Positions 44,115-52,216 of a DNA stretch of 64,000 nt are shown one piece after another (position 1 is the first letter of the stretch; each line of letters begins with the position of its first letter). Both the position numbers and the translations under genes were made by a program. Source of the stretch: JBDUDK01 sp040002995 (GTDB lineage Bacteria; Actinomycetota; Acidimicrobiia; Acidimicrobiales; Ilumatobacteraceae); NCBI GenBank assembly GCA_040002995.1, contig JBDUDK010000142.1:1-64000 (forward strand). The letters run 5' to 3'. The notes beneath the pieces are model-generated. The model was not told where the DNA came from. It saw only the letters and a list, made by a program, of their open reading frames with translations, and did no database searches.

Positions 44115-46090
44115 GGCTTGCCTCTCGATACAAGGGCGTGCGCGTTGCGCACGACGTTGTCGACATTGATGCCCAGGTTCACGAGGGCCACCGCACCGGG
44201 CGCGGAGGCCCCGAAACGGTCGATACCGACCGAGGCGTCGGCCCACCGCGACCAACCGAATGTGGCGGCGGCTTCGACCGACAGGCGGGGCACCCCGGTG
44301 GGTAGCACCATCGATTGGTACGAGTCTGGCTGCGCGGCGAAGAGATCCCACGACGGCATCGACACGACGCGTGTGGCGACGCCGTCGGCGTTGAGGCGGC
44401 TGGCGGCGTCGATGCACAGCGCTACCTCGCTGCCCGTACCGATGAGCACGAGCGCCGGCTGATCGACACCGGCGAGCACGTACGCGCCCTTGTCGACTGC
44501 ACCCGTTGCGGTGCCCTCGAGGACAGGGAGGTTCTGGCGCGACAGCACGAACGCGGTAGGACCCTCGCGTTCGACGGCTATGCGGTAGGCAGCGGCCGTC
44601 TCGTTGGCATCGGCCGGCCGGATGATGCGAAGACCGGGGATCGCCCTCAACCCGGCGAGGTGTTCGATCGGTTGGTGGGTCGGCCCGTCCTCACCGAGGC
44701 CGACCGAGTCGTGGGTGAAGACATACAGCACCTTGGCCTGTGACAGCGCGGCGAGGCGGATGGCGCCGCGCATGTAGTCGCTGAAGACCAGGAACGTTCC
44801 GCCCGCTGGGAGCACGCCGCCGTGGTGGGCCATCCCCGTCATCGCAGCGGCCATGGCGTGCTCGCGTATCCCGTAGTGAAGCTGGCGGCCTTCAGGGTGC
44901 TCGGCCTCCTGGTTCACCTGACCATCGAGTCGGGTGCCGGTGTTGCCGGTGAGATCGGCCGCCCCGGCGATGAGCCCCGGCACGAGGTCGACAGTGGCGT
45001 TGAAGCATGCCCCGATGGCGTTGCGCGTCGCGATCTGTTCGCCCGGCGTGAACGTGGGCAGCTTCGTCTCCCAGCCCGCGACTCCGGTGGCCGCCCACGC
45101 CGCCTCCCAGGCCGCTCGGTCACCATCCCAACGCTTGAACCGCGCGGTCCATGCCGCACGCGCGGCCGCCCCCCGTGCCGCCGCGGTTTGCCGGTAAGAG
45201 CTGACGACGGGTTCGGGGGCAAAGAACGCGACGTCGCGAGGGAGGCCCAGCTTCGCCTTGGTCGCGGCGATCTCCTCCGGAGGGAAGGGATCACCGTGTG
45301 CCTTCGGGTTGTCGGTGAACTTGTCCGACGGGTAGCCGATGTGGCTGCGCAGAATCAGCAGCGAGGGCCGATCGGTAACGGCCATCGCGCCTCGGACCGC
45401 GGTCTCGAGGATGTCGAGCTCGTTCGCGACTTCACCCAACTCCTCGACATGCCAGCCGTACGCGCGAAACCGCTCGGCGGGGTCATCGGAGGACGACAGG
45501 CGCGTGTCACCGTCGATGGTGATGTGGTTGTCGTCGTAGATCACGACAAGACGTCCGAGACTCTGGTGTCCCGCGAGCGAGGCCGCCTCGTGACTGATTC
45601 CCTCCTGCAGGCAGCCGTCACCGGCGATCGCGAAGATGTGGTGATCGCATACTTCCGCGCCGAAGCGCGCCCTCAGGTTGCGTTCGGCGATGGCCATACC
45701 GACGGAGTTCGCCAAGCCCTGCCCCAACGGACCGGTGGTGACCTCCACCCCTCGGGTGCGCTCGGCCTCCGGATGGCCTGGAGTCAGCGATCCCCATTGG
45801 CGGAACGCTTCGAGATCGCTGAGCTCGAGTCCGTATCCGCTCAGGTAGAGGTATGAGTAGAGCAGGATCGACGCGTGGCCCGCCGAGAGCACGAAACGAT
45901 CGCGGTCGGGCCATTCGGCGTCGGCCGGGTCATGGCGCATCACACGGCCGAACAGAACATGGGCGAGGGGAGCGAGCGCCATCGCGGTGCCCGGATGCCC
46001 GGAGTTGGCCCTGCGCGGGGCGTCCATGGCGAACCCCCGCACGAGCGTGATCGCCTGCTGCTCGAGATCCAGGGAGAAGCGCTCGTTCAC
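44111..46090 (-). CDS. tkt: Transketolase
   Basis: A 659-aa ThDP enzyme of the non-oxidative pentose phosphate pathway and, where present, the Calvin cycle. Motifs include ANSGHPGTAMALAP, the ThDP site GDGCLQEGISHEAASLAGH, SVGLGEDGPTHQPIEHLAGLR and the His-rich active site. The GTG start is preceded by minus-strand TAGGCT and 7 bases. It is followed by tal. Confidence 0.95.
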   Translation of the reverse strand: MNERFSLDLEQQAITLVRGFAMDAPRRANSGHPGTAMALAPLAHVLFGRVMRHDPADAEWPDRDRFVLSAGHASILLYSYLYLSGYGLELSDLEAFRQWGSLTPGHPEAERTRGVEVTTGPLGQGLANSVGMAIAERNLRARFGAEVCDHHIFAIAGDGCLQEGISHEAASLAGHQSLGRLVVIYDDNHITIDGDTRLSSSDDPAERFRAYGWHVEELGEVANELDILETAVRGAMAVTDRPSLLILRSHIGYPSDKFTDNPKAHGDPFPPEEIAATKAKLGLPRDVAFFAPEPVVSSYRQTAAARGAAARAAWTARFKRWDGDRAAWEAAWAATGVAGWETKLPTFTPGEQIATRNAIGACFNATVDLVPGLIAGAADLTGNTGTRLDGQVNQEAEHPEGRQLHYGIREHAMAAAMTGMAHHGGVLPAGGTFLVFSDYMRGAIRLAALSQAKVLYVFTHDSVGLGEDGPTHQPIEHLAGLRAIPGLRIIRPADANETAAAYRIAVEREGPTAFVLSRQNLPVLEGTATGAVDKGAYVLAGVDQPALVLIGTGSEVALCIDAASRLNADGVATRVVSMPSWDLFAAQPDSYQSMVLPTGVPRLSVEAAATFGWSRWADASVGIDRFGASAPGAVALVNLGINVDNVVRNAHALVSRGKP

Positions 46091-47262
46091 GGTCCCGAGC
46101 CTACGGTGCGGTCGCGAAAGAGCGCGATTGAGGCCGTGAAACCGTGGAGGAAATTGCGCCCGCCCACCGGTCCCAGCTCTCCCGCGCAGAACATGCCGGC
46201 CACGGCGGCGCCCGGCGCGGCGTGCTCGGAGACGGCGGCGGCGTCGTGGTGAGGCAAGCCGAAAAGATGCGTGCCCCTACCGTTGCAGGTGAATACGAGG
46301 GCGGCGTCGAAGCGACGTTCGAGCGCGCCCAGCAGGCTGTGCAGGTCGTCGTCGGCCGATTCGGCGTCGCGGACATGGAACTGGATGGTGGTGCCGACAG
46401 CGACGGTGTCGCCGATCGCTACGGCCCCGTGCTCCCGATCGGCGCCGACGACGCCGCGGATCAGGAAGTCACCACGCGTGAATGTCTCCTGACGCTCGTC
46501 GATCACGAGACCGCAATGAAGTCCCCGCGCCGCCAGCGCGCGGTCTTCGGGTCCCAATGATTCGACGAGGCTGATCAGACGATCGAGAGCAGGACGGCCG
46601 GCGAGTTCAAAGATCACGTTCTGCTCAGCGCGCGTCACGATCAACGGGTCGCCGATCGGCCGGCAGCCTTGCGACACCAGACTCGTGGGCGCGATGTCGG
46701 CGTCGAGCAGAACGCCAACGGCACCGTTCGAGTGGACGCGACCGTCGATGAGCAGACGGTTGCCCCCTGGCCCGCGCGCAGCCGACGCCAGGCCACCTAC
46801 CACGGCCAAGTCGGGATGGCTCGCGCCGAGCGAGTCGAGGAACGCGTCCACGGGGAAACTGAAGGGGTCGGCGATCAACAGGAGTGAGCGAGCCTGCAGC
46901 GCGGCGATCTCCGGGAGCCCTTCCACCACATAGCCGTCGTCGGTCGGTGCGGTCGTCAGGCGCACTCCGGTGATCTGTCCGTCGAGCCGTCCGGCCCAGA
47001 GCGACACGGCGGCGGTCTCCTCGGCCTCGCGGTCACCGGCAAGCACCGACACCGCCGTCGCCCCAATGAGATTGTGAGGGCGGAGCAATGTCGTGATGGC
47101 AGTCGCGATGTCGTCGAGCGCGCCGGCGTGCGGCGCGGTCACGAAAAGCACAGCGAGATCGGGTTCCGCTCCGATGCGATCGAGAATCTGGCCGATCACC
47201 TCGCCGGCGGCGTGCGTGGCCAGCGGATGCTCTGAGAGGGCGGCGGCGAACGGCATGCCCAC
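46087..47262 (-). CDS. FIST domain protein (FIST_N/FIST_C)
   Basis: A 391-aa protein with FIST_N (about 20-200, LAVLFVTAPHAGALDDIAT) and FIST_C (215-375) domains. FIST proteins are sensory domains proposed to bind small molecules such as amino acids. No histidine kinase or cyclase domain is fused and no signalling partner is beside it. Start is GTG 47262 with ATG 47256 as alternative. Its 3' end overlaps the tkt start by 4 bp, though tkt also has its own promoter. Confidence 0.85.
   Translation of the reverse strand: MGMPFAAALSEHPLATHAAGEVIGQILDRIGAEPDLAVLFVTAPHAGALDDIATAITTLLRPHNLIGATAVSVLAGDREAEETAAVSLWAGRLDGQITGVRLTTAPTDDGYVVEGLPEIAALQARSLLLIADPFSFPVDAFLDSLGASHPDLAVVGGLASAARGPGGNRLLIDGRVHSNGAVGVLLDADIAPTSLVSQGCRPIGDPLIVTRAEQNVIFELAGRPALDRLISLVESLGPEDRALAARGLHCGLVIDERQETFTRGDFLIRGVVGADREHGAVAIGDTVAVGTTIQFHVRDAESADDDLHSLLGALERRFDAALVFTCNGRGTHLFGLPHHDAAAVSEHAAPGAAVAGMFCAGELGPVGGRNFLHGFTASIALFRDRTVGSGP
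46098..46103 (-). promoter_or_regulatory. -10 hexamer TAGGCT, leaderless start of tkt
   Basis: Minus-strand TAGGCT, exactly 7 bases, GTG at 46090; lies inside the FIST gene 3' end. Confidence 0.55.
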
Positions 47263-47664
47263 CTACGCCGGCGGAAGCAATGTGAGGGGCACGACCAGCA
47301 CCGCGCCGTCGCTGCCGATCCGGCAATGCGCTTCCACGAGGCCGTACTCCCTGAATTCCAGCTCCCCGCGGACGAGCCGGTACGTGAACTTCCCCGGATC
47401 GACGGTGAAGGGGCTGACGTTGCGAGCGATCTCGGTGGCCTCGGCGCCGCCGGCCGGACGGCGGAACACGACCTCGAGGACGCCCTGACCCGGTTCGTCG
47501 GCGCGGCATCGAATCAGCACGAGGAGATGGGGCTCGATCGTTACCGGCGCCGGTGACGGCGCAGCCATCGAGAAGAAGGCGCCCGTTATATCGATATGTG
47601 TGGACGGTCCGGGGGCAGGGCGCATAGTGAAGCTCTCGACGAAGAGAGCTGAGACGATGTCCAT
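47263..47664 (-). CDS. DUF6941-like protein (tentative)
   Basis: A 133-aa soluble, beta-rich protein. Its layout resembles the DUF6941 family: DIVSALFVESF at the start, ITGAFFSMAAPSPAPVTIEPHLLVLIRC in the middle and GSDGAVLVVPLTLLP at the end. Function unknown. It abuts the FIST gene start. The ATG at 47664 is set by minus-strand TACGGT 7 bases upstream. Confidence 0.6.
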   Translation of the reverse strand: MDIVSALFVESFTMRPAPGPSTHIDITGAFFSMAAPSPAPVTIEPHLLVLIRCRADEPGQGVLEVVFRRPAGGAEATEIARNVSPFTVDPGKFTYRLVRGELEFREYGLVEAHCRIGSDGAVLVVPLTLLPPA

Positions 47665-47671
47665 CAGGGTG

Positions 47672-47677
47672 ACCGTA
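47672..47677 (-). promoter_or_regulatory. -10 hexamer TACGGT, leaderless start of DUF6941-like gene
   Basis: Minus-strand TACGGT, exactly 7 bases, ATG at 47664. Confidence 0.55.
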
Positions 47678-47689
47678 CCCGTTGGGCGC

Positions 47690-48775
47690 TCAGCGCAACC
47701 TCTCGCCGGCGAGCCAGACACCGCCCACAAAGCCCGCGTCGTCGAGGGCGACGAGATCAGCGCGACGACCCACGGCGATCGCTCCCCGATCGTCGAGTCC
47801 GAGCAGGTGAGCAGGAACGGTCGAGGCCGCGGCCACCGCGTCGGCGAGCGACACATCGCAGCGCTCCACGACGTTGCGGATCGCCTGATCCATGGTGAGC
47901 GCGCTGCCGGCGAGCGTGCCGTCCGCGAGGCGCGGCGCCCCTGAGGCCATGTGCACTTGCAGCGGACCCACCGACGACCCGCGCCAAGCCACGGCGTCGG
48001 TCACGAGGACCGCGCGCTCGGGTCCGAGCGCGCGGAACGCGATCTTCAGCGCGCCGGCATCGACGTGGACAAGGTCGGCGATTAGTGAGCAGGCGAGCCG
48101 GTCGTCGGCCAATGCGGCGCCGGCGACGCCGGGTTCGCGATGGTGCAGCCCCGACATGGCGTTGAAGAGATGGGTGACCATGCGTGCGCCGGCAGTGGCT
48201 GCCGCGCCCACGGCATCGGGCGTTGCGTGCGTGTGACCGAGGGCGACGAGTACGCCGCGGCCCGCGAGCAGATGAATCGCGTCGATCGCGCCGGCGAGCT
48301 CCGGAGCCAGCGTCACGAGGCGCACGAGACTCGGCAGCCGCGCTAGCCAGTCGAGGTCGATGGCCGCGAGGAGGGCGCGGCTGTGCGCGCCCGGCGTCGT
48401 GAGGAAGGGTCCCTCCAAATGGACACCGGCGATCGTCGGGCGCGATCCGTCGCGCGCTGCCGCCGACTCGATCCGTGCGAGAACGGCCGCGTACGAATCG
48501 AGGGGTGCCGTGATGAGCGTCGGGCACCAGGTCGTGACGCCCTGCTGCAGCAGGAGCTGGTCGAGTTGCGTCCACTCATTGTCGGACGCGGTCGCAACGT
48601 CGATGTAGTCGATCCCGTTCACTTGCAAGTCAACGAAACCGGGCACCAGCGTCTCGACATCGACAGGTCCCGACGTCGTGGCTATCGACACGATGATGCC
48701 GGCGTCGAACTCCACGACAGCCGGACTGACGACCGCACCCGGCGTCACGACCCGGGCCGCCGTAATCGCCGTCAC
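47690..48775 (-). CDS. nagA: N-acetylglucosamine-6-phosphate deacetylase
   Basis: A 361-aa amidohydrolase removing acetate from GlcNAc-6-phosphate in amino-sugar and cell-wall recycling. Metal and substrate blocks are FVDLQVNG, GVHLEGPFL, ALGHTHATPD, MVTHLFNAMSGLHHREPG and LVTDAVA with the catalytic Asp. It lacks a neighbouring nagB or PTS. The GTG start overlaps the desaturase stop (GTGA). Confidence 0.9.
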   Translation of the reverse strand: MTAITAARVVTPGAVVSPAVVEFDAGIIVSIATTSGPVDVETLVPGFVDLQVNGIDYIDVATASDNEWTQLDQLLLQQGVTTWCPTLITAPLDSYAAVLARIESAAARDGSRPTIAGVHLEGPFLTTPGAHSRALLAAIDLDWLARLPSLVRLVTLAPELAGAIDAIHLLAGRGVLVALGHTHATPDAVGAAATAGARMVTHLFNAMSGLHHREPGVAGAALADDRLACSLIADLVHVDAGALKIAFRALGPERAVLVTDAVAWRGSSVGPLQVHMASGAPRLADGTLAGSALTMDQAIRNVVERCDVSLADAVAAASTVPAHLLGLDDRGAIAVGRRADLVALDDAGFVGGVWLAGERLR

Positions 48776-49527
48776 GCCAGTGACGTTCCGCTTTCCACCC
48801 TGGCCTTGAGCACGACCTTGTCGAGACGGACGCTGACGAGCCGAAGCTTGCGGGCGATACGGATGAACCACCACCCGGGATCGAACTCGCCTTTGTGCAA
48901 CGAGAGGCGAGCCGATGTCGGAGCGGCATGGTGGTTGTTGTGGAGGCCCTCACCCACGGTCAGCCAGGCCAGCCACTGCAGGTTGGTGGCACCGTTGTCG
49001 TAGGGCCGCCTCCCGAAGCGGTGCCCGATCGCGTTAACGGCGGCGTTGCTCATCAAATAGAAGACGGTGTGAAAGGCGGCCGCGAACAGCCCCCACCACG
49101 GGCCGAGCGTCAGGCAGAGGAGCGTTATGCCGATGCCGAGACCGACGAACGCGTGGTCGAACACCATCCGGTCCCACCGATCGGGCGGCAGGTCTCGCGC
49201 GTAGCGCCGCACCTGCTCGGGATCGGTCGCGACCTTGCGGTAGAGCGCGGCGTTCGTCAGTTGCACCCTCAGCCAGCCGAGGAGTTTCGGTGAATGAGGA
49301 TCACCCTCGACGTCGGTGAAGGCATGGTGTTTGCGATGGACCGCGACCCACTGGCGGGCTTTCATACCCGTCGTGAGCCACAGCACCACGCGAAAACCCG
49401 CGGCGAGAGGCGGGCGGACACTAAGGGCGCGGTGCGAAAGAGCGCGGTGGAGATACACGGTCGTACTCAGGGTCGCGATCTGCGACACGACGAGTCCGGC
49501 CAGCAGGGCGAGGGCCAGAGAAGACAT
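48772..49527 (-). CDS. Acyl-CoA/fatty acid desaturase (membrane, di-iron)
   Basis: A 251-aa membrane desaturase introducing a double bond into fatty acyl chains. The three histidine boxes are intact: HRALSH (27-32), HRKHH (64-68) and HNNHH (196-200). Two pairs of hydrophobic helices are visible. It is shorter than most stearoyl-CoA desaturases because the N-terminal extension is missing. The palindrome at 49547-49568 covers the expected -35 of its promoter and the neighbouring TetR-family gene probably represses it. Confidence 0.9.
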   Translation of the reverse strand: MSSLALALLAGLVVSQIATLSTTVYLHRALSHRALSVRPPLAAGFRVVLWLTTGMKARQWVAVHRKHHAFTDVEGDPHSPKLLGWLRVQLTNAALYRKVATDPEQVRRYARDLPPDRWDRMVFDHAFVGLGIGITLLCLTLGPWWGLFAAAFHTVFYLMSNAAVNAIGHRFGRRPYDNGATNLQWLAWLTVGEGLHNNHHAAPTSARLSLHKGEFDPGWWFIRIARKLRLVSVRLDKVVLKARVESGTSLA

Positions 49528-49536
49528 GGTCTGCCG

Positions 49537-49542
49537 AACGTA
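49537..49542 (-). promoter_or_regulatory. -10 hexamer TACGTT of desaturase promoter
   Basis: Minus-strand TACGTT with 9 bases to ATG 49527. With a 17-bp spacer the -35 would fall at 49560-49565, inside the palindromic operator. Confidence 0.5.
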
Positions 49543-49546
49543 GCAT

Positions 49547-49568
49547 CTACCTACTGGTCGGTAGGTAG
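49547..49568. promoter_or_regulatory. TetR-type operator, 22-bp palindrome
   Basis: Perfect 8-bp arms CTACCTAC (49547-49554) and GTAGGTAG (49561-49568) flank a 6-bp centre TGGTCG. Length and symmetry fit a TetR-family dimer site. It lies between the divergent desaturase and tetR genes and covers the desaturase -35. Confidence 0.8.
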
Positions 49569-49635
49569 CGCGGCCGAGATGGCTCCCCCGAAGCACGCAA
49601 AGCCTTTGTCCTGCTCGGCGGGGGCGCCGTTGTCG

Positions 49636-49641
49636 TAGCCT
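49636..49641 (+). promoter_or_regulatory. -10 hexamer TAGCCT, leaderless start of tetR
   Basis: TAGCCT plus 6 bases and GTG at 49648; about 70 bp from the operator. Confidence 0.5.
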
Positions 49642-49647
49642 CGCGCC

Positions 49648-50286
49648 GTGGCGCACATCGAGCCGGCCTCCTCCACCCGGGAGGTCATCTTGCTGGAGGC
49701 GCTGCGTTGCTTCGCCGATCAGGGCTACGAGGGCACCTCGCTCAACGAGATAGCGGCGGGCGTAGGCATCCGCCGGCCCAGTCTCCTGCACCACTTCCCG
49801 TCGAAGGAGGCCCTTTACCGCGAGGTGTTCGAGCGCGTTTTGTCGGATTGGTTCGCGCGCGTCGAGCTGGCGGTGCGGGCCGACCGAGGGGGGTGGGAGC
49901 AGGTCGACTACGTCCTGACGGCCGGCTTTGAGTTCTTCGTCACCAACCCGGAATTCGTGCGGCTCGTACGACGCGAGGCCATCGACGGGGGGACGCATCT
50001 CGCGATAGATCTCGGTGGGGTACTCCGCCCGCTTTTCGACCGGGCGGTGGCGTACTTCGGACGTGAAATGGAGCGGGGCACGTTTCGCCGCCACGACCCC
50101 GAGCAGCTCCTTCTCACCGGCTATGGCGCGTTGCTCAGCTACTTCAGCGATGCCCCGTTCCTCGAAGGCCTGCTCGACCACGACCCGCTCGACGAGACCT
50201 CGCTCAAGGCGCGGCTCGAACACGTCAGAGCGTTCTTTCGCGCCGCGCTCGAACCCCTGAGTCCTGCGCCACAAATCGCCGGGTAG
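49648..50286 (+). CDS. TetR family transcriptional regulator
   Basis: A 212-aa repressor. The N-terminal TetR HTH spans 12-58, with the recognition helix region SLNEIAAGVGIRRPSLLHHFPSK (around 31-53). The C-terminal domain (about 75-205) binds an unknown ligand, probably an acyl-CoA or fatty acid given the desaturase neighbour. Regulation of the divergent desaturase through the palindrome is inferred. Start is GTG 49648. Confidence 0.88.
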   Translation: MAHIEPASSTREVILLEALRCFADQGYEGTSLNEIAAGVGIRRPSLLHHFPSKEALYREVFERVLSDWFARVELAVRADRGGWEQVDYVLTAGFEFFVTNPEFVRLVRREAIDGGTHLAIDLGGVLRPLFDRAVAYFGREMERGTFRRHDPEQLLLTGYGALLSYFSDAPFLEGLLDHDPLDETSLKARLEHVRAFFRAALEPLSPAPQIAG

Positions 50287-50289
50287 CGT
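50284..50289 (+). promoter_or_regulatory. -10 hexamer TAGCGT before hydrolase gene
   Basis: TAGCGT, 9 bases, ATG at 50299; the hexamer includes the tetR stop codon. Confidence 0.4.
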
Positions 50290-50298
50290 GCCGCCCCC

Positions 50299-51081
50299 AT
50301 GGGCGCCGTCAGGGTTGGTCACGTCGACGTCGCGTACGGCGTGGAGGGCAGCGGCCCGCCGGTCGTCCTTCTCCACGGGACCACGTCGTCGCGGTTGTCG
50401 TGGCAACTGGTCACCCCGCTTCTGAGCGCGGTGCGCACGGTCGTGATGCCAGAGTTCCCTGGCTCGGGTGAGACGGTCGACAGTGGTGGTCGTCTCGAGG
50501 TTGACGACCTCGTCGCTCAGGTGATTGCCGTCGCCGACGACCTCGGGCTCGCACGCTTCCATCTCGGAGGCTGGTCGCTCGGCGGCGCCATCGCCGTCGC
50601 CGTAGCGGCCGCCGCTCCAGAGCGCGTCGAGTCGTTGCTCCCCGTGAATGCGTGGTCGAAGACCGATGCCCGCATGAAATTCACCTTCGATCTGTGGACG
50701 CGTCTCATCGAAACTGATCCCGCGCTCTTCGCGCGCTACGCCTTCGCCGACGGGCTGACGCTCGCGGGTCATGAGCAGATGGGCGGCGCCGCACTCGAAG
50801 AGTTGATTCCCCTGCTCGGCTCGACGTTGGCCCCCGGTTCGCTGCGCCAGATCGAACTCGACGGCCGGATGGATCTCGACGATCGGTTGGCGTCGATCAC
50901 CGCGCCGACCCTCGTCGTGGGCGGGATCGAGGATCGCTGGGTGCCGATCGAGCATTCGCGAGCGCTCGCAGCTGCGATCGCGGGTGCGCACCTCATCGAG
51001 CTTCCCTGCGGTCACCTCATCCCGACCGAGCAGGCCGAAATGCTGGCGTCGTTGATCATCGAACACACCGCCGCCCGCTGA
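50299..51081 (+). CDS. Alpha/beta hydrolase
   Basis: A 260-aa alpha/beta-hydrolase fold enzyme. The nucleophile elbow is GWSLGG (Ser93), with Asp212 and His239 completing the triad and the oxyanion-hole LLHGTTSS near residue 25. It hydrolyses an unknown ester or thioester. It lies 12 bp after tetR and 2 bp before the thioesterase, so the three could be one lipid-linked unit. Confidence 0.87.
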   Translation: MGAVRVGHVDVAYGVEGSGPPVVLLHGTTSSRLSWQLVTPLLSAVRTVVMPEFPGSGETVDSGGRLEVDDLVAQVIAVADDLGLARFHLGGWSLGGAIAVAVAAAAPERVESLLPVNAWSKTDARMKFTFDLWTRLIETDPALFARYAFADGLTLAGHEQMGGAALEELIPLLGSTLAPGSLRQIELDGRMDLDDRLASITAPTLVVGGIEDRWVPIEHSRALAAAIAGAHLIELPCGHLIPTEQAEMLASLIIEHTAAR

Positions 51082-51083
51082 CC

Positions 51084-51539
51084 GTGGGTTTCCATCACGC
51101 CGATCGCTTCACACCGGTGACGCCGGAGGTAGCCGCGCTCTGGAAGGGGTACGGGCACTGGGAAGCCGTTCACTTTCCTTCCGTGATCGGTCTGTCCGTC
51201 GAAGACGTCCGCATCGACTACTGCCGCATGCGCCTGCCGTGGCGCACAGAGATCACCCAACCCGCCGGCGTCGCCCACGGCGGCGCGATCTCGACGCTTG
51301 TCGACTCCGTTGTCGTGCCGGCGATCGCAGCGGTGTACGACGAACCGATGCGACTCGCGACGATTTCTCTCAACGTGAACTTCCTCGGGGCGTTGATCGA
51401 CGAGGACGCGATCGGCGAAGGGTGGGTCACCCAGCGCGGACGCACGATCGTGTTCTGCCAAGCCGAAGTCAGGGGGGCCACGAGCGACCGTCTCGTGGCG
51501 ACGGCGTCGCTCACCTACCGGGTGGCGCCGAATCCTTGA
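51084..51539 (+). CDS. PaaI-like thioesterase (hot-dog fold)
   Basis: A 151-aa hot-dog acyl-CoA thioesterase. The catalytic region AGVAHGGAISTLVDS (His65, Gly66-Gly67, Asp74) is typical of the PaaI family. It probably cleaves aromatic or short-chain acyl-CoA. It follows the alpha/beta hydrolase by 2 bp and precedes the ADP-forming acyl-CoA synthetase. Confidence 0.88.
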   Translation: MGFHHADRFTPVTPEVAALWKGYGHWEAVHFPSVIGLSVEDVRIDYCRMRLPWRTEITQPAGVAHGGAISTLVDSVVVPAIAAVYDEPMRLATISLNVNFLGALIDEDAIGEGWVTQRGRTIVFCQAEVRGATSDRLVATASLTYRVAPNP

Positions 51540-51557
51540 TCCACCGGCATCGCGGCG

Positions 51558-51563
51558 TACCGT
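51558..51563 (+). promoter_or_regulatory. -10 hexamer TACCGT, leaderless start of ACS beta subunit
   Basis: TACCGT plus 8 bases and GTG at 51572. Confidence 0.5.
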
Positions 51564-51571
51564 GCCCGCTC

Positions 51572-52216
51572 GTGCCCGTCCTTTCTGAGGCCGACTCGAA
51601 ACGGCTCCTCGCCCAGTACGGCGTGCCGTTCGCCGATGAGCGCGTCGTGGAATCGGCGCAAGACGCCCTCGCCGCCGCCGAGGCGCTGGGATTTCCCGTC
51701 GCCGTGAAGCTCAACGGTGACACCATCGCCCACAAGACTGAGCGCGGTCTGGTGCGGCTGAACTTGCGCGATGCCGTCGCGGTCGTGAACGCGGCCTCCG
51801 AATTGCTTGCCGCCGCCACCCCAGACGACGGCGTCGTCACCCTCCTGGTCGCCTCCATGGTGAGAGGCGCAAGAGAACTGATTGCCGGGCTGGCCGACGA
51901 TCCTCAGTTTGGCGCCACCGTGATGCTCGGCGTCGGCGGGGTCCTCGCGGAAGCAATTGCCGACGTGGTGTTCCGTCTGGTGCCGCTCAGCGAGATCGAC
52001 GCGCTCGAGATGATCGATGAGCTCGCGTCCCCGCGCTTTCTCGGCCCGTTCCGAGGCGAGCCGGCCGTCGATCGCGACGCGCTCGTCCAGGTCGCACTGG
52101 CGTTGTCGCGCGTCGCTGAGGCCGACAGCAACGTCCGCACGGTCGACCTCAACCCGCTCATCGTGGTCGATGGTCGTCCCGTTGCCGTCGACGCGCTGGT
52201 GGAGCTACGGGCGTGA
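51572..52216 (+). CDS. ADP-forming acyl-CoA synthetase, beta (ATP-grasp) subunit
   Basis: A 214-aa ATP-grasp subunit of the NDP-forming acetyl-CoA synthetase type. Family sequence includes LLAQYGVPFADERVV, GFPVAVKLNGDTIAHKTERGLVRLNL and the C-terminal VRTVDLNPLIVVDGRPVAVDALVEL. With the alpha subunit it interconverts acyl-CoA, ADP and phosphate with acid, ATP and CoA. GTG 51572 is fixed by the leaderless element. ATGA-like GTGA overlap with the alpha gene. Confidence 0.88.
   Translation: MPVLSEADSKRLLAQYGVPFADERVVESAQDALAAAEALGFPVAVKLNGDTIAHKTERGLVRLNLRDAVAVVNAASELLAAATPDDGVVTLLVASMVRGARELIAGLADDPQFGATVMLGVGGVLAEAIADVVFRLVPLSEIDALEMIDELASPRFLGPFRGEPAVDRDALVQVALALSRVAEADSNVRTVDLNPLIVVDGRPVAVDALVELRA

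Noticed and set aside
49528..51066. Long open frame upstream of the desaturase on the minus strand
   Set aside because: It is antisense to tetR and the hydrolase, whose motifs are clear; it would also run through the operator.
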